From contig JACPRP010000125.1 in assembly GCA_016189905.1 (NCBI GenBank), positions 1 to 64,000 of the forward strand: a DNA stretch of 64,000 nt, in the 5' to 3' direction. The DNA comes from Chloroflexota bacterium (GTDB lineage: Bacteria > Chloroflexota > UBA6077 > FW602-bin22 > JACPRP01). Positions 7,244-16,094 of this stretch are shown one piece after another (position 1 is the first letter of the stretch; the number at the start of each line of letters is the position of its first letter). The notes beneath the pieces are model-generated. The model did not search any database and was not told the DNA's origin. It was given only the letters and a program-made list of their open reading frames with translations. A program made the position numbers and the translations under genes.

Positions 7244-8979
7244 TGACGGTGGACCCTATCACTCTGGAGGTCGTACGCAACCGTCTGGGGGAGATCGTCG
7301 GGACGATGGAGAGGCTGTTGTTCCACAGCGGTTACTCGCCCATCCTGCGGGAATCCTTCGACGGCAGCGCCTGCATCCTGGACGGCAACGGCCAGGCGGT
7401 CGTCGGCTCCGGCATGCCCATCCATCTCTTCCCTTACTACTACACTGTTCAGGCCATCATTCAAAGGCACGGGGAGCGGATGCGCCCCGGCGATGCCTTC
7501 ATTCTGAACGATCCCTACGTCGGGGGCAGTCTGCACGTCCCCGACGTGGCCATCGTCACTCCTGTTTTCTACCAGGGACAGCGCGTCGCCTTCTGCGCCA
7601 GCATCGCGCATAAGCCAGACATCGGCGGGCTCGTCGCCGGCTCGTCGGGAGCTGGAGCCCGTGAGATCTTTCACGAGGGTCTCTTGATCCCGGGTGTGCG
7701 CTACTGGACCAGCGACGGGGTCAACCCCGACGTGGAGGCCATGCTGCGCCACAACAGCCGCACGCCCGACGAGGTACTCGGGGACCTGCGAGCGCAGGTG
7801 GGCTGCACACGGGTCGGCAGGCGACGCCTGATGGAATTATGCGACGAGTACGGGGTCGAGACGGTGACCGAGAGCTTCGAGTTGCTCATCCAGCGAGCCG
7901 AGCGACTGCTGAGAATGGAGCTGCTCAGCCTGCCCGATGGCGAGCAAGAGGCCGAGGGATTTCTCGACGACGACGGCGTGGACCTGGGCCATCCGGTGCG
8001 CTTCCACGTGCGAATCCGCAAGCAGGGCGAGGAGATCGAGTTCGACTACAGCGGCAGCAATCCGCAGGTCAAGGGGCCGGTCAATCTGCGGCCGCAGAGC
8101 AGTGAGACGGCGGCGGCCCTCGCGTTGATCGGCTATCTGGACCCGTCGATCCCCATCAACGACGGGCCGCGACGCCTGCTCCGCTTCGTCAATCCGCCGG
8201 GGCTGGTGACCAACGTGCAGCACCCCGCACCCATCAACACCTACTACGCGACGATGCTGCTGCTATTCAGTTGCGTGCAACTGGCGCTGTCGAAGTTCGA
8301 TCCCGCGCGAGCGATCGCGCCTCCCGGTTTCAGCGCGGGAGGCATCACGTTTGGCTACGCGCAGTCGCGCACGGGCCAGCCGGCGGTGCAATACGAGCTG
8401 ATCGGCTCGTCGTTGGGGGGGACGCCCGCCGGGGATGGGGCCTTCGGCACCAGCCCTCTCTACCACATCACGACCAGCCAGCCGGTGGAAATATTGGAAA
8501 CTGAGTACCCGCTGCAGGTCACACGCTTCGAGCTACTGCCAGATTCGGCCGGCGACGGCAAACACCGGGGCGGGCCGGCATACCTTCGCGAGTACCGGCT
8601 CCTCACTGAGGCCAAGTTCTCCTTGCGCAGAGGCGGCGCTCGGGACGGCGGCTGGGGAGTTGTAGGAGGGCATGGTCCGAGGCCCTCGACCTGCATCGTG
8701 AACCCGGGCACCGACTGCGAAGAAAGGCTGCCCGCTCTGGCAACGCGAGACCTGAAGCCAGGGGATATCGTCCGGCTCACCTCGCCCGGCGGAGGCGGCT
8801 ACGGCAGCCCGTTGGAGCGTGATCCCCTCGCGGTGCTGGAGGACGTGCGCAACGGCCTCGTGTCGCGGGAGGTGGCGCGAGAGGTGTATGGGGTGGTAGT
8901 TCGGCCGGGGCTGGATGGCGTCGACGAGATGGCTACCGCCGAAGTTCGGGGGGGAAGGCGAGAGCGTTCGGCGGGTTGA
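7243..8979 (+). CDS. hyuB: Hydantoinase/oxoprolinase family protein, subunit B
   Basis: Partner subunit of the preceding gene. It shows the family signatures VDPITLEVVRNRL at the N-terminus, then FHSGYSPILRESFD, HLFPYYYTVQ, GDAFILNDPYVGGSLHVPDV, the IAHKPDIGG block, and a Gly-rich end LTSPGGGGYGSPLERDP. The ATG at 7243 overlaps the upstream TGA (TGATG), with GGGGAGGG a few bases before; GTG 7240 is an alternative. Such overlap implies translational coupling and equal amounts of both subunits. Its 3' end overlaps the convergent TPR pseudogene by 47 bp. Confidence 0.92.
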   Translation: MTVDPITLEVVRNRLGEIVGTMERLLFHSGYSPILRESFDGSACILDGNGQAVVGSGMPIHLFPYYYTVQAIIQRHGERMRPGDAFILNDPYVGGSLHVPDVAIVTPVFYQGQRVAFCASIAHKPDIGGLVAGSSGAGAREIFHEGLLIPGVRYWTSDGVNPDVEAMLRHNSRTPDEVLGDLRAQVGCTRVGRRRLMELCDEYGVETVTESFELLIQRAERLLRMELLSLPDGEQEAEGFLDDDGVDLGHPVRFHVRIRKQGEEIEFDYSGSNPQVKGPVNLRPQSSETAAALALIGYLDPSIPINDGPRRLLRFVNPPGLVTNVQHPAPINTYYATMLLLFSCVQLALSKFDPARAIAPPGFSAGGITFGYAQSRTGQPAVQYELIGSSLGGTPAGDGAFGTSPLYHITTSQPVEILETEYPLQVTRFELLPDSAGDGKHRGGPAYLREYRLLTEAKFSLRRGGARDGGWGVVGGHGPRPSTCIVNPGTDCEERLPALATRDLKPGDIVRLTSPGGGGYGSPLERDPLAVLEDVRNGLVSREVAREVYGVVVRPGLDGVDEMATAEVRGGRRERSAG

Positions 8980-10141
8980 GCTGGCGCCTGGGTTGGCCCA
9001 GGCGGCGTCTCAACTTCGCGATCAGCGCCTTGCCCATGTCCTGTCGATACGCTTCGCCGACCTCCTGGATCAGCGCCTGCAGTTGGTCCTGGCCGTAACC
9101 CAGTGGTCCAGCCATCTCAGCCAGGGCGCGGAAATCGCTTTCCGTATCACGGTGGCCAATGGCACTGTCGATGAGGAAGCACAGAGCGACCAGCCGCATG
9201 CCATCGGCGGGTCATCCCAGTCGCGCAGCCAGGTAGCCCAACTGGTGCAAGGCAGCCGCTTCGCCCGCACGGTCGCTGCCCCCGCGACTGACCCTCAACG
9301 CCTCCTGCACTTTGCCCCTGGCCTCCCCGTACCGGGCAACCCTGATGTCGATGTTGGCTGCTTGCCTCATCACACTCGCTGCGCCGCGCTCGTCGCCCAG
9401 GGCACTGAAGAGCTCAAGGGCAGCCGCCGCGGCCTCGCTCGCCGCCTGATACTCGGCCAGTTGCTCGTGCATCTGACTGAGCTGTAACGCGATCCGCGCA
9501 TGGGCCAACCGCTCGGCTGGGGTTTTCCCGGAGTATTCGTCCCCCAGGCCTTTCAGGAGCGCCATGCGCTCTCTCGTCTTCCCCTCTTCAGCACTGCGGA
9601 AACCTGGAAGCTGGTTCAGCGTCTCCGTCAACATCGAAAGGCGCGCCACCTCTGGAACCTTGAACTCGTAGACCCCGCTGTTCCAATCGAAGAAGTCCGG
9701 GGCGTTCCGCGCGAGCAACGGCACCGCAAACTCCGGCAGCCAGAATACCAGTGGACGGTCCAGGCGACGATAAGCCGCACGACGCCAGTTGAGCTGGCTC
9801 AGTACCTCTCGAGCGCCCTTCTCGTCAACAGACGTGAGGAGCGCCTCAAGCCCGTAGATGAAGAGTATCACATCCTCAGGGGCTTCATTCCTCGCACTGG
9901 CGACGGCTTCGTGTGGGTCGCACTCGCGACGAAGGGTGATCTCGACTATCGGTCGCCCCACCATCGTCTTCAACTGGCGCACCATGTCCGCTCTGAAAAG
10001 CGGCACGTTGCAGAGGGCGATGTACAGGCTGAAGCCTCGGGACCGGCGCAGGGCACGAACGAGGCGCTCGAAATCCGCCAAAGGGGTCCACGGGCCAATG
10101 GTTCGCGTCCGGGGGGGGCGCTGGGTCATCTTTCTAGCCAT
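8933..10141 (-). pseudogene. TPR protein interrupted by one in-frame TGA
   Basis: The minus strand encodes a 309-aa ORF that ends at TGA (9212-9214); the same frame then continues PADGMRLVALCFLIDSA for 93 residues to TAG at 8933. The sequence on both sides reads as one tetratricopeptide-like helical array, so one base change (for example CGA to TGA) explains the break. The N-terminal 180 residues contain a block (SRGFSLYIALCNVPLFRADM, later RPLVFWLPEFAVPLLARNAP and DFFDWNSGVYEF) that resembles degenerate P-loop/effector-linked domains seen before TPR repeats in bacterial conflict proteins. It follows the truncated ATPase gene with a 16-bp overlap. Readthrough or recoding cannot be excluded from one sequence. 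Confidence 0.75.
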
Positions 10142-10791
10142 TCACGCACTCTCGGTATCGCCAGAACAGCGGGGTGCAGGTCCGCCCATCGCTGGTGGTT
10201 TTGATATTCCAGTACCAGGCGCAGGTGCAGGAGTCGGCCGGGAATGTCATCGCCCGCGACGCGCCGCAGTCTGTGGACCTGCCGAAGTCGTTCGATGTCT
10301 TCGTCGCGCACGAGCTGGTCGTAGTCCCTGATCAGCCGTCGAATTGGCGCCTCACAGTGATCCAGAGCGATGCGGTCGTCGGTCTCATCGCAGGCGAAGC
10401 GCACGAGGCGCAGAAGGTCTCGAATCGATCCTCCACTCATCTCGACCAGGCGCTCGACGATCTCCGGTTTCTCAAACACCCGCTCCACGTTCACGCGCCT
10501 GGCCACCACTTCGAAAAGCGCCCGGCGTCCTTCGGCGCTAGGGGTTTGCCCGTCAGATTCAAATACCTTGACCATCGGGATGAGATCCGTCTCCGCGAAG
10601 GCGTCGCCCAGGTTCACATTGAACACCAACCAGACAGGGACCGTGTAGATAATGTGGCATTGCGGCGCTTTCAGTTGCTCGGCGTGATGCACGAAAAGCG
10701 CAGAATCGCTGGTCTGGCCATCCGCCAGAGTCTGGTAGAACATCTTCTCTGGCGACAGGCGAAGGCGCCTATGGTTGGGGTCACGCCTCAC
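10126..10791 (-). pseudogene. C-terminal part of a P-loop ATPase, 5' truncated
   Basis: The 221-aa ORF looks like the second half of an AAA/KAP-like ATPase: a strand-loop HIIYTVPVWLVF (sensor-like), then AEGRRALFEVVARRV and the helical lid block EMSGGSIRDLLRLVRFA. No Walker A or Walker B motif is present, an in-frame TAG lies six codons before the GTG at 10791, and nothing upstream (10.8-11.1 kb) encodes the missing half. The first 30 residues do not fit the family and may come from repeat DNA. The gene overlaps the TPR gene by 16 bp, so the two were an operon. Probably non-functional. Confidence 0.65.
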
Positions 10792-11009
10792 GACGCGGCG
10801 GCGCTGCTAAGGGAGCCACCTGTTGTCGCTAAGAATTATAGCTCACCGGCGAGGGTATGTACAGGCCGCTTTCGAACACCGGCGGGCAAGGTGCGAGTAC
10901 CCAGCAGTCTTAGACCACAGCCTTAGGCCATGTTTCGAGCGCTAGTTGCTCAGTTGCGAACACACCTCGCTTCCCAGTTAGCGGGCGGGTGGCACGAGAC
11001 GGCCCTCGT

Positions 11010-11095
11010 GCGCATCAAGCTAAGACGCAATTCAGCAACGAAAGAGCCCGTGCGGCCGACCAAGCCACTCCTCTCCCTCACGCTTGAGGGAGAGG
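11010..11095. repeat. Dispersed repeat with 11-bp hairpin (also at 26.2 kb)
   Basis: About 70 bp (11010-11080) is repeated with scattered changes at 26191-26262. It ends in a perfect hairpin, CCTCTCCCTCA (11070-11080) with TGAGGGAGAGG (11085-11095), loop CGCT. It sits about 55 bp past the ubiD stop codon on the minus strand and may serve as its terminator. The rest of the 10792-11151 gap shows no gene. Confidence 0.75.
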
Positions 11096-11151
11096 CTGGG
11101 TGAGGGTGCCCTGATCTCAGTGCTTGAAAGGTGCATCAATCCCCGATCGAT

Positions 11152-12741
11152 CTACACCTTGATTCTGTTCTTGGCCAACTTTTCGCCGGTGATGTAGTGA
11201 TCGCCTCTGAGGGCTAGCTCGGCCTCTTCGGCGATCTCGTCGGGCCAGTAGCCGAGGGAGGAGCCGTACCAGGGCATCTTGGGCGATAGCGTTGGCAGGC
11301 CTTCCTCCTCCCAGATCTGGCGGGCTCGCTCCATGAACTGCTTCGCAGGCAGGGAGGTTGGCGGGTAGCCCCATTTCCTCGTGGCGTCGACCAGCAGGGT
11401 AGACGTCTGCGGGCGCGTCGTCAGATGGAGCTTCTCACTCGGCGGAACGGCCGATGGGTCCAGGCCGGCGGTTCTGCCCTGGGCGACGCTGAGATCGCGA
11501 TGCGGCTGCATGCGATAGCACAGCGCCCAGGCGACGGAATCCATATCTCGCGGGTCGATGTCGTCGTCGACGGCGATGATGATCTTCGAGTAGCTGGCGG
11601 TGGCGGCGGCAACGCCGTATAGCGCCTGCCACACCTGCGGCGTGGTGCTGTTCTTCAACACAATGACGCCCAGCATTCGCCCGCCGCTATCCTCGTGGTA
11701 GCCCATCTCGATGACGCTATCGATGCCCAGGTCGTGCTTCAGGAGCTTAAAATGAGCGGCCTCCATGCCCATCTGGGTCATCAAGCTGCTCTCACTGGGC
11801 GGGAACTGGCTGAGATAGGCATTCCAGATCGGCTGTTTGCGATGGGTGATGCACTTGACGTTTAAGAACAGGTTGGGCCCGGCCATCCCCATATAGCCAG
11901 TGAATTCGCCGAACGGTCCCTCGCGCTCGAGGGCGTCGGTCGGAATCTCACCCTCAATGACGATCTCGGCGGTGGCCGGAACCTCGACGTCGACCGTCTT
12001 GCACTTGACCAGTTGGATCGGCTCGCCGGCGATGCCGCCCGCGACGCCTAGCTCGTCGAAGCCATAGGGGACCTGGGTTACCGCCACCAGACCGACGTTG
12101 GGCGTTGGGCCGATCACGACGGCCGCCGGCATTGGCACGCCTTGCGCCTTGTACTTCTGCCACTGCTGTCGGAGGTCCTTGGGCATCGTGGCGCAGATTC
12201 CCACCCTGGTCGGGCTCTTCAGCATCGTCCGGTAGTTGCCCACGTTCCTGCTGCCGGTTTCCGGGTCCTTGGATATCCAGTTGCCCGCGGAAAAATAGGG
12301 GGCGTTGTCGAAGCCAGGGGTCGAGTTGGGGATGGCGAACTCTTCCAACGCCCCGTGCTCCATCAGGCTATCGCCCAGGTGCACCTCTTCCTGGCACGAT
12401 CCGGACGCGACCATAACAGGCGCAATGGGATGGAGCTGAGCCTCGTCCCATTTCTTCATGATGTGGTCTCTACTTGGCTCGGTCGCCATGGCCATAGCAT
12501 AGATCGCCCTGGAAGCTGCGTGCGAGCCTACCAGCACCTGGCCAAAATACTTCTTGCCCTTGGCATCCGTGATGTTCTCGAACAGGAACGTCTTCCTTTC
12601 CTTCTCCGGCAGGCCGCGGAACTCCCATCTGACCAAGGGCATGAGCTCCGTGTCCTTGTTGATCTCACGCTTGATTCTTATTAGCTTGTCGTTTTCCTCA
12701 AGAACGCGGATATACTCTCTAAGGTCCCTGTAATAGCCCAT
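11152..12741 (-). CDS. UbiD family prenylated-FMN decarboxylase
   Basis: UbiD-type enzymes use prenylated FMN and a metal for reversible decarboxylation of aromatic or unsaturated acids. From ATG 12741 the protein has 529 aa, the usual size. Family blocks seen include YYRDLREYIRVLE at the N-terminus, the R-containing SRNVGNYRTM loop, and EREGPFGEFTGYMG, which carries the catalytic Glu-Arg-Glu set together with that Arg. The ATG was chosen over GTG 12750 because AAGAGGG lies about 9 nt before it. No ubiX (flavin prenyltransferase) gene is in the window, so the cofactor must come from elsewhere. The substrate is unknown; phenolic acid or quinone pathway roles are both possible. Confidence 0.93.
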   Translation of the reverse strand: MGYYRDLREYIRVLEENDKLIRIKREINKDTELMPLVRWEFRGLPEKERKTFLFENITDAKGKKYFGQVLVGSHAASRAIYAMAMATEPSRDHIMKKWDEAQLHPIAPVMVASGSCQEEVHLGDSLMEHGALEEFAIPNSTPGFDNAPYFSAGNWISKDPETGSRNVGNYRTMLKSPTRVGICATMPKDLRQQWQKYKAQGVPMPAAVVIGPTPNVGLVAVTQVPYGFDELGVAGGIAGEPIQLVKCKTVDVEVPATAEIVIEGEIPTDALEREGPFGEFTGYMGMAGPNLFLNVKCITHRKQPIWNAYLSQFPPSESSLMTQMGMEAAHFKLLKHDLGIDSVIEMGYHEDSGGRMLGVIVLKNSTTPQVWQALYGVAAATASYSKIIIAVDDDIDPRDMDSVAWALCYRMQPHRDLSVAQGRTAGLDPSAVPPSEKLHLTTRPQTSTLLVDATRKWGYPPTSLPAKQFMERARQIWEEEGLPTLSPKMPWYGSSLGYWPDEIAEEAELALRGDHYITGEKLAKNRIKV

Positions 12742-12926
12742 TCTAAGCACCCTCTTCTTTCTGTTGTTCCCTGGAATGGTTCGCTGGCAAGAAAACGCCA
12801 GATCTACTGGGGATTTATGTCTTCAAAGCGCCCGGAGCGGGTTCGCCAGGCGCGAACAATATAGCACGGCGAAAGTGGCGTGTCAATGTAAGCACATCGC
12901 GATAGGTGTGGCAGGCGCATTCACCG

Positions 12927-13010
12927 TCCTTCTGCGGAAGGATGTATCCTTCTGCGGAAGGACAAAGGGCGCAACGAAATACTGGGAGGCACTGTCCCTC
13001 TGCAGAAGGG
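12927..13010. repeat. Three CCTTC-NGCG-GAAGG type palindromes between ubiD and purM
   Basis: The 16-bp palindrome TCCTTCTGCGGAAGGA occurs at 12927-12942 and 12947-12962, and a relative, CCCTCTGCAGAAGGG, at 12996-13010. They lie between the divergent ubiD and purM-like genes. The same motif family is found at 0.66, 30.65 and 56.70 kb. Confidence 0.8.
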
Positions 13011-13103
13011 CAGTGAACCCTATCGCGACATAGTCAGGATGAACCTTGACGTAGGTCGCGCGGGTGAATTATCATCTGGGTGCACGAAGTGACTATAGCA
13101 ATT

Positions 13104-13155
13104 TAGGAGCACATCCAGTAGGAGCACATCCAATAGGAGCACATCCAATAGGAGG
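13104..13155 (+). repeat. 15-bp tandem repeat carrying Shine-Dalgarno cores
   Basis: TAGGAGCACATCCA(G/A) is repeated three times (13104-13148), and the next TAGGAGGG holds the proper ribosome binding site AGGAGG (13150-13155), 10 nt before the TTG start of the purM-like gene. Each unit brings its own AGGAG. Because 15 is a multiple of three, the track ORF reads through as GAHPV-GAHPI-GAHPI. Confidence 0.85.
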
Positions 13156-13165
13156 GATCGCCGAG

Positions 13166-14275
13166 TTGAACGAGACGCCACCAGCCCCACGCGAAGAATC
13201 CACCTACGCCACGTCAGGCGTCGACACGGAGCAGGCCGCGTCTTCGCTGAAAGGCATGCTCGCGTGGATCGGCAAGACGCTTTCTTTCCGCCAGACCATC
13301 GGCGCAGCCAGGCTGCCCATCGGCTATTTTGCCAACGTCGTGGACATCGGGAACGGTATGGGGCTGGCCATCTCCACGGACGGTGTCGGAACTAAGGTGC
13401 TGGTCGCGCAGATGATGGGTAAGTACGACACCGTGGGGATCGATTGCGTCGCGATGAACGTCAACGATATCATCTGCGTAGGCGCCGAGCCGATCTCGCT
13501 GGTCGATTGCATCAGCGTTCAAGAGGCGTGGCCCGATCTTCTGGAGGGAATCGCCAAAGGCCTCTGCAGAGGCGCGGAGCTTGCCAGGGTGACCATCACC
13601 GGTGGCGAGATCGCCCAGATTCGCGACATCATCAAAGGCGAGCGCGAAGGCTACGGCTTCGACCTCGTCGCCACGGCCATCGGCCTGATCAGGCTGGACA
13701 GCATGATTGTCGGCGCCGACATCCAGGAAGGAGACGCTATCGTCGGCCTGCGCAGCAGCGGCATCCACAGCAACGGTATGACGCTGACCAGAGAGGTCTT
13801 TTTCCGCCGCGCGGGCATCGCCCCCAATAAGCACTTCGACGAGCTAGGACGGACGCTGGGGGAGGAGATTCTGGAGCCCACCAGGATTTATGTACCGGAG
13901 ATTATGGATGTCCTTAAGGCCAATATCGCGGTGAAGGCGCTCGCCCACATCACCGGCGATGGCTTCCTCAACCTCAGCCGTGTCAGCTCGGACACCGGCT
14001 TCGTCATCGAGTATCTTCCGCCGCCGCACCCCATCTTCGATTTGATTCAGCGGGTTGGGGGCATCGCCGACGAAGAGATGTTCCAGGTCTACAACATGGG
14101 CATCGGATTTTGCGTGGTCGTGCCGCCGGCTGATGCCGACGACGTCATCGCGATTGCGCGGCACCACGGGGTCGAAGCGTTCAGAATCGGACGAACGGTG
14201 CGCGACGCCGAGAAGCGAGTCACCATCGAGCCTCGCAGGCTGGTGAGCAAAGGGAACACGTTCATCAGATACTAG
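13166..14275 (+). CDS. purM: Phosphoribosylformylglycinamidine cyclo-ligase (AIR synthetase), PurM-like
   Basis: PurM closes the imidazole ring (FGAM to AIR, using ATP) in purine synthesis. From TTG 13166 (AGGAGG 10 nt upstream) the protein is 369 aa, close to the family's 340-350; the track start at 13064 would add repeat-encoded residues. Family motifs: SGVDTEQA, then AISTDGVGTK, DCVAMNVNDIICVGAEPISLVDC, the ITGGEIAQ loop, GLRSSGIHSNGMTL, and ALAHITGDGFLNLSRV near the C-terminus. The sequence resembles the shorter, archaeal-like PurM branch. No other pur gene is adjacent. The tandem SD region upstream could tune its translation. Confidence 0.88.
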   Translation: MNETPPAPREESTYATSGVDTEQAASSLKGMLAWIGKTLSFRQTIGAARLPIGYFANVVDIGNGMGLAISTDGVGTKVLVAQMMGKYDTVGIDCVAMNVNDIICVGAEPISLVDCISVQEAWPDLLEGIAKGLCRGAELARVTITGGEIAQIRDIIKGEREGYGFDLVATAIGLIRLDSMIVGADIQEGDAIVGLRSSGIHSNGMTLTREVFFRRAGIAPNKHFDELGRTLGEEILEPTRIYVPEIMDVLKANIAVKALAHITGDGFLNLSRVSSDTGFVIEYLPPPHPIFDLIQRVGGIADEEMFQVYNMGIGFCVVVPPADADDVIAIARHHGVEAFRIGRTVRDAEKRVTIEPRRLVSKGNTFIRY

Positions 14276-14414
14276 CACGAGTTTATGTCAACCGCAAAGA
14301 GCGAAAAGCCCAATACATCGAAGCAACTGTTATTATCGGGGCAAAGGGCGCAAAGGTCTTTTGTGTTTTCCTTGCGCTCTTTGTGATCTTTGCGGTGAAA
14401 CGACGTGCTACAGT

Positions 14415-14520
14415 TATAGCAGTTTGCAAAGGGTTTTGGCTAGCGGAGCAGCCACCGATATACCGAGCGTATGCAATGTAGCGCGGGGGCTTGTCCCCGC
14501 GCTACATTGCAGTGTATTAA
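14415..14520. repeat. Partial MITE-like element with 16-bp perfect palindrome
   Basis: Starting with TATAGCAGTTTGCA (14415-14428), about 80 bp is nearly identical to the 151-bp element at 39713-39863. It ends with a perfect inverted repeat, GCAATGTAGCGCGGGG (14473-14488) and CCCCGCGCTACATTGC (14495-14510). The right terminal repeat of the full element is missing. It lies between convergent genes and may act as a two-way transcription barrier. Before it, 14290-14400 holds another repeat with ACCGCAAAGAGCG-type ends, also seen at 50.6 kb. Confidence 0.85.
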
Positions 14521-14540
14521 GCGGTTTTCCTGGGGTGCGT

Positions 14541-15569
14541 TCAATCGTTCAACTGCCAGTTGTCGAAGATGACTTTTATCGCGGCGGCGGCGGGAATGGC
14601 GAGCGCCATTCCGAGAACGCCGGCAAGCAGGCCGCCGGCTAACACGGCGAAGATGGCCACTACTGGGTGCAGAGCCACGGCGCGGCCGAGGACATAGGGC
14701 GCCACGAACTGATCTTCGGCCTGCCTGACCACGTAGTAGAAGATCCCGATCCAGACCGCCGTCGAGATGCCGGCGTATTCCAGGCCCACGATCACGGCAA
14801 TCGCCCCGGCCGCGATCGGTCCGATCAGCGGGATCACCTCCAGGAACCCCGTGGCGAGCGCGATCGGCAGGGCATAGGGCAGTTGGAACAGGAACGTCAG
14901 ACCTAGCCAGGTAACGGTGGACATCAGCAAGACCAGAAACATAAGGCCTCGGAGATACTGGCTCAGCGCCACGTGAATTTTCGCCATCGTCTTCCGTACG
15001 TCGTCCCTCACGTGTCCGGGAAGGAGCAAGAGCAGGGCCTCGCCGAAGCGCTCGCGATCCAACAGAAAATAGAACAGAAGGACCAGCGAGAGAACCGTGT
15101 ACAAGATCGTTCGCAGAATCACGCCCGCGATGTAGATGGCTTCCGCAGGCTGCCCAAGGAAAACCAACAGCGAGCTCACGATTTGAGCCGAGATATCGCG
15201 AACAGCCATTTCCTGGCCAAACAGCACCACAACATCCGAGCCGAACAACTGAACCAGAATAGAAGTTATGATATCGGGGGCTCCACCTACCAGCGCAACC
15301 GTCTCTTCGAGAAGCCTCGGAGCAACAGCGACCAGGATCACCGCTAGCGGCAAGAAGAGCACGACAAAGAACAGCGCCACAGCCGCCACGCGCGGCAGAG
15401 GGAGTCGCTTTTCTATGCGGTCGATAACACCACTGAAAATGAAGGCGAACACCGCAGCAATAACGAACGGCACCAGGATGCCACGAACGACGAAAAGAAA
15501 GACCAGGACAGCCGTAAGGATCAGATACCGCGGCAAGTGCGCCCTTAACTCGTCGTGTCGGATCTCCAT
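14541..15569 (-). CDS. AI-2E family transporter (PerM-like permease)
   Basis: Polytopic inner-membrane protein of the AI-2 exporter/UPF0118 family, 342 aa. About eight hydrophobic segments are visible: two at the N-terminus (LILTAVLVFLFVV, IAAVFAFIFSGVI), one near residues 65-85, a long soluble-like middle, and the C-terminal set including the family block LPYALPIALATGFLEVIPLIGP and YYVVRQAEDQFVAPYVLG. Some members export autoinducer-2 or act as Na+/H+ antiporters, so the substrate here cannot be stated. GGGAGGTGA lies about 14 nt before the ATG. The gene is alone and convergent with purM. Confidence 0.9.
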   Translation of the reverse strand: MEIRHDELRAHLPRYLILTAVLVFLFVVRGILVPFVIAAVFAFIFSGVIDRIEKRLPLPRVAAVALFFVVLFLPLAVILVAVAPRLLEETVALVGGAPDIITSILVQLFGSDVVVLFGQEMAVRDISAQIVSSLLVFLGQPAEAIYIAGVILRTILYTVLSLVLLFYFLLDRERFGEALLLLLPGHVRDDVRKTMAKIHVALSQYLRGLMFLVLLMSTVTWLGLTFLFQLPYALPIALATGFLEVIPLIGPIAAGAIAVIVGLEYAGISTAVWIGIFYYVVRQAEDQFVAPYVLGRAVALHPVVAIFAVLAGGLLAGVLGMALAIPAAAAIKVIFDNWQLND

Positions 15570-15659
15570 AAGGCGAAGTTAGCTCACCTCCCATCCTAAT
15601 TTTACCGCGTTTCGATCGCTAACACTATGGTGGTTACCGATAGGTCGAGCGTAGCAAAC

Positions 15660-15725
15660 GTAGCGCGGGGGCTCGTCTCCGCTCACCCCCCGGCCGGGCT
15701 GAGCGGAGACGAGCCCCCGCGCTAC
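15660..15725. repeat. 26-bp perfect inverted repeat (GTAGCGCGGGGG family)
   Basis: The arm 15660-15685, starting GTAGCGCGGGGGCTCG, is repeated as a perfect reverse complement at 15700-15725, with a 14-nt GC-rich loop. The same GTAGCGCGGGGGCTC core forms the palindromes at 14.5 and 39.8 kb. A second repeat-like stretch with GCGTTTTGCG ends follows (about 15779-15877). The 15570-16094 gap shows no clear gene apart from the 5' part of the next reading frame. Confidence 0.88.
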
Positions 15726-16094
15726 AAGCACCACACCTTCTCGAAGAAGGGGCACGTTTCTTGCAGTAGAAGGCGACTAGAGCGTTTTGCGTTAGGATAT
15801 GATACTCTGCCCAAGGCAACCACCGAGGGATTGTCCCTACGCCGCCCGGGCGAACGCTAAACCTATCGCAAATCCCTTTAATGGAAACCAGCCGAGCGTC
15901 GCTCAAGAGATGATCGACGACGATTGTGGCGCAGAAGGCCACACATTTGACCTGATGGAGCACAGACACTGACCACGATATTCCCGCCCGATCCACGCCG
16001 GCGACGGCGTTCTGCAAGAATATTTGAAAGCGCATGGGGCACAAGGGCCATCGCGAAGCCGCTTCTTGTCGGCCTCGGCGCTCTGGCCATCATT

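Noticed and set aside
13104-13148. CRISPR-like array
   Set aside because: The 15-bp units are directly adjacent with no spacers, and each contains a Shine-Dalgarno core; no cas gene is present in the window.
14440-15594. 384-aa ORF on the minus strand
   Set aside because: Shadow of the AI-2E family permease in another frame; Arg/Cys/Trp-rich composition without domains.
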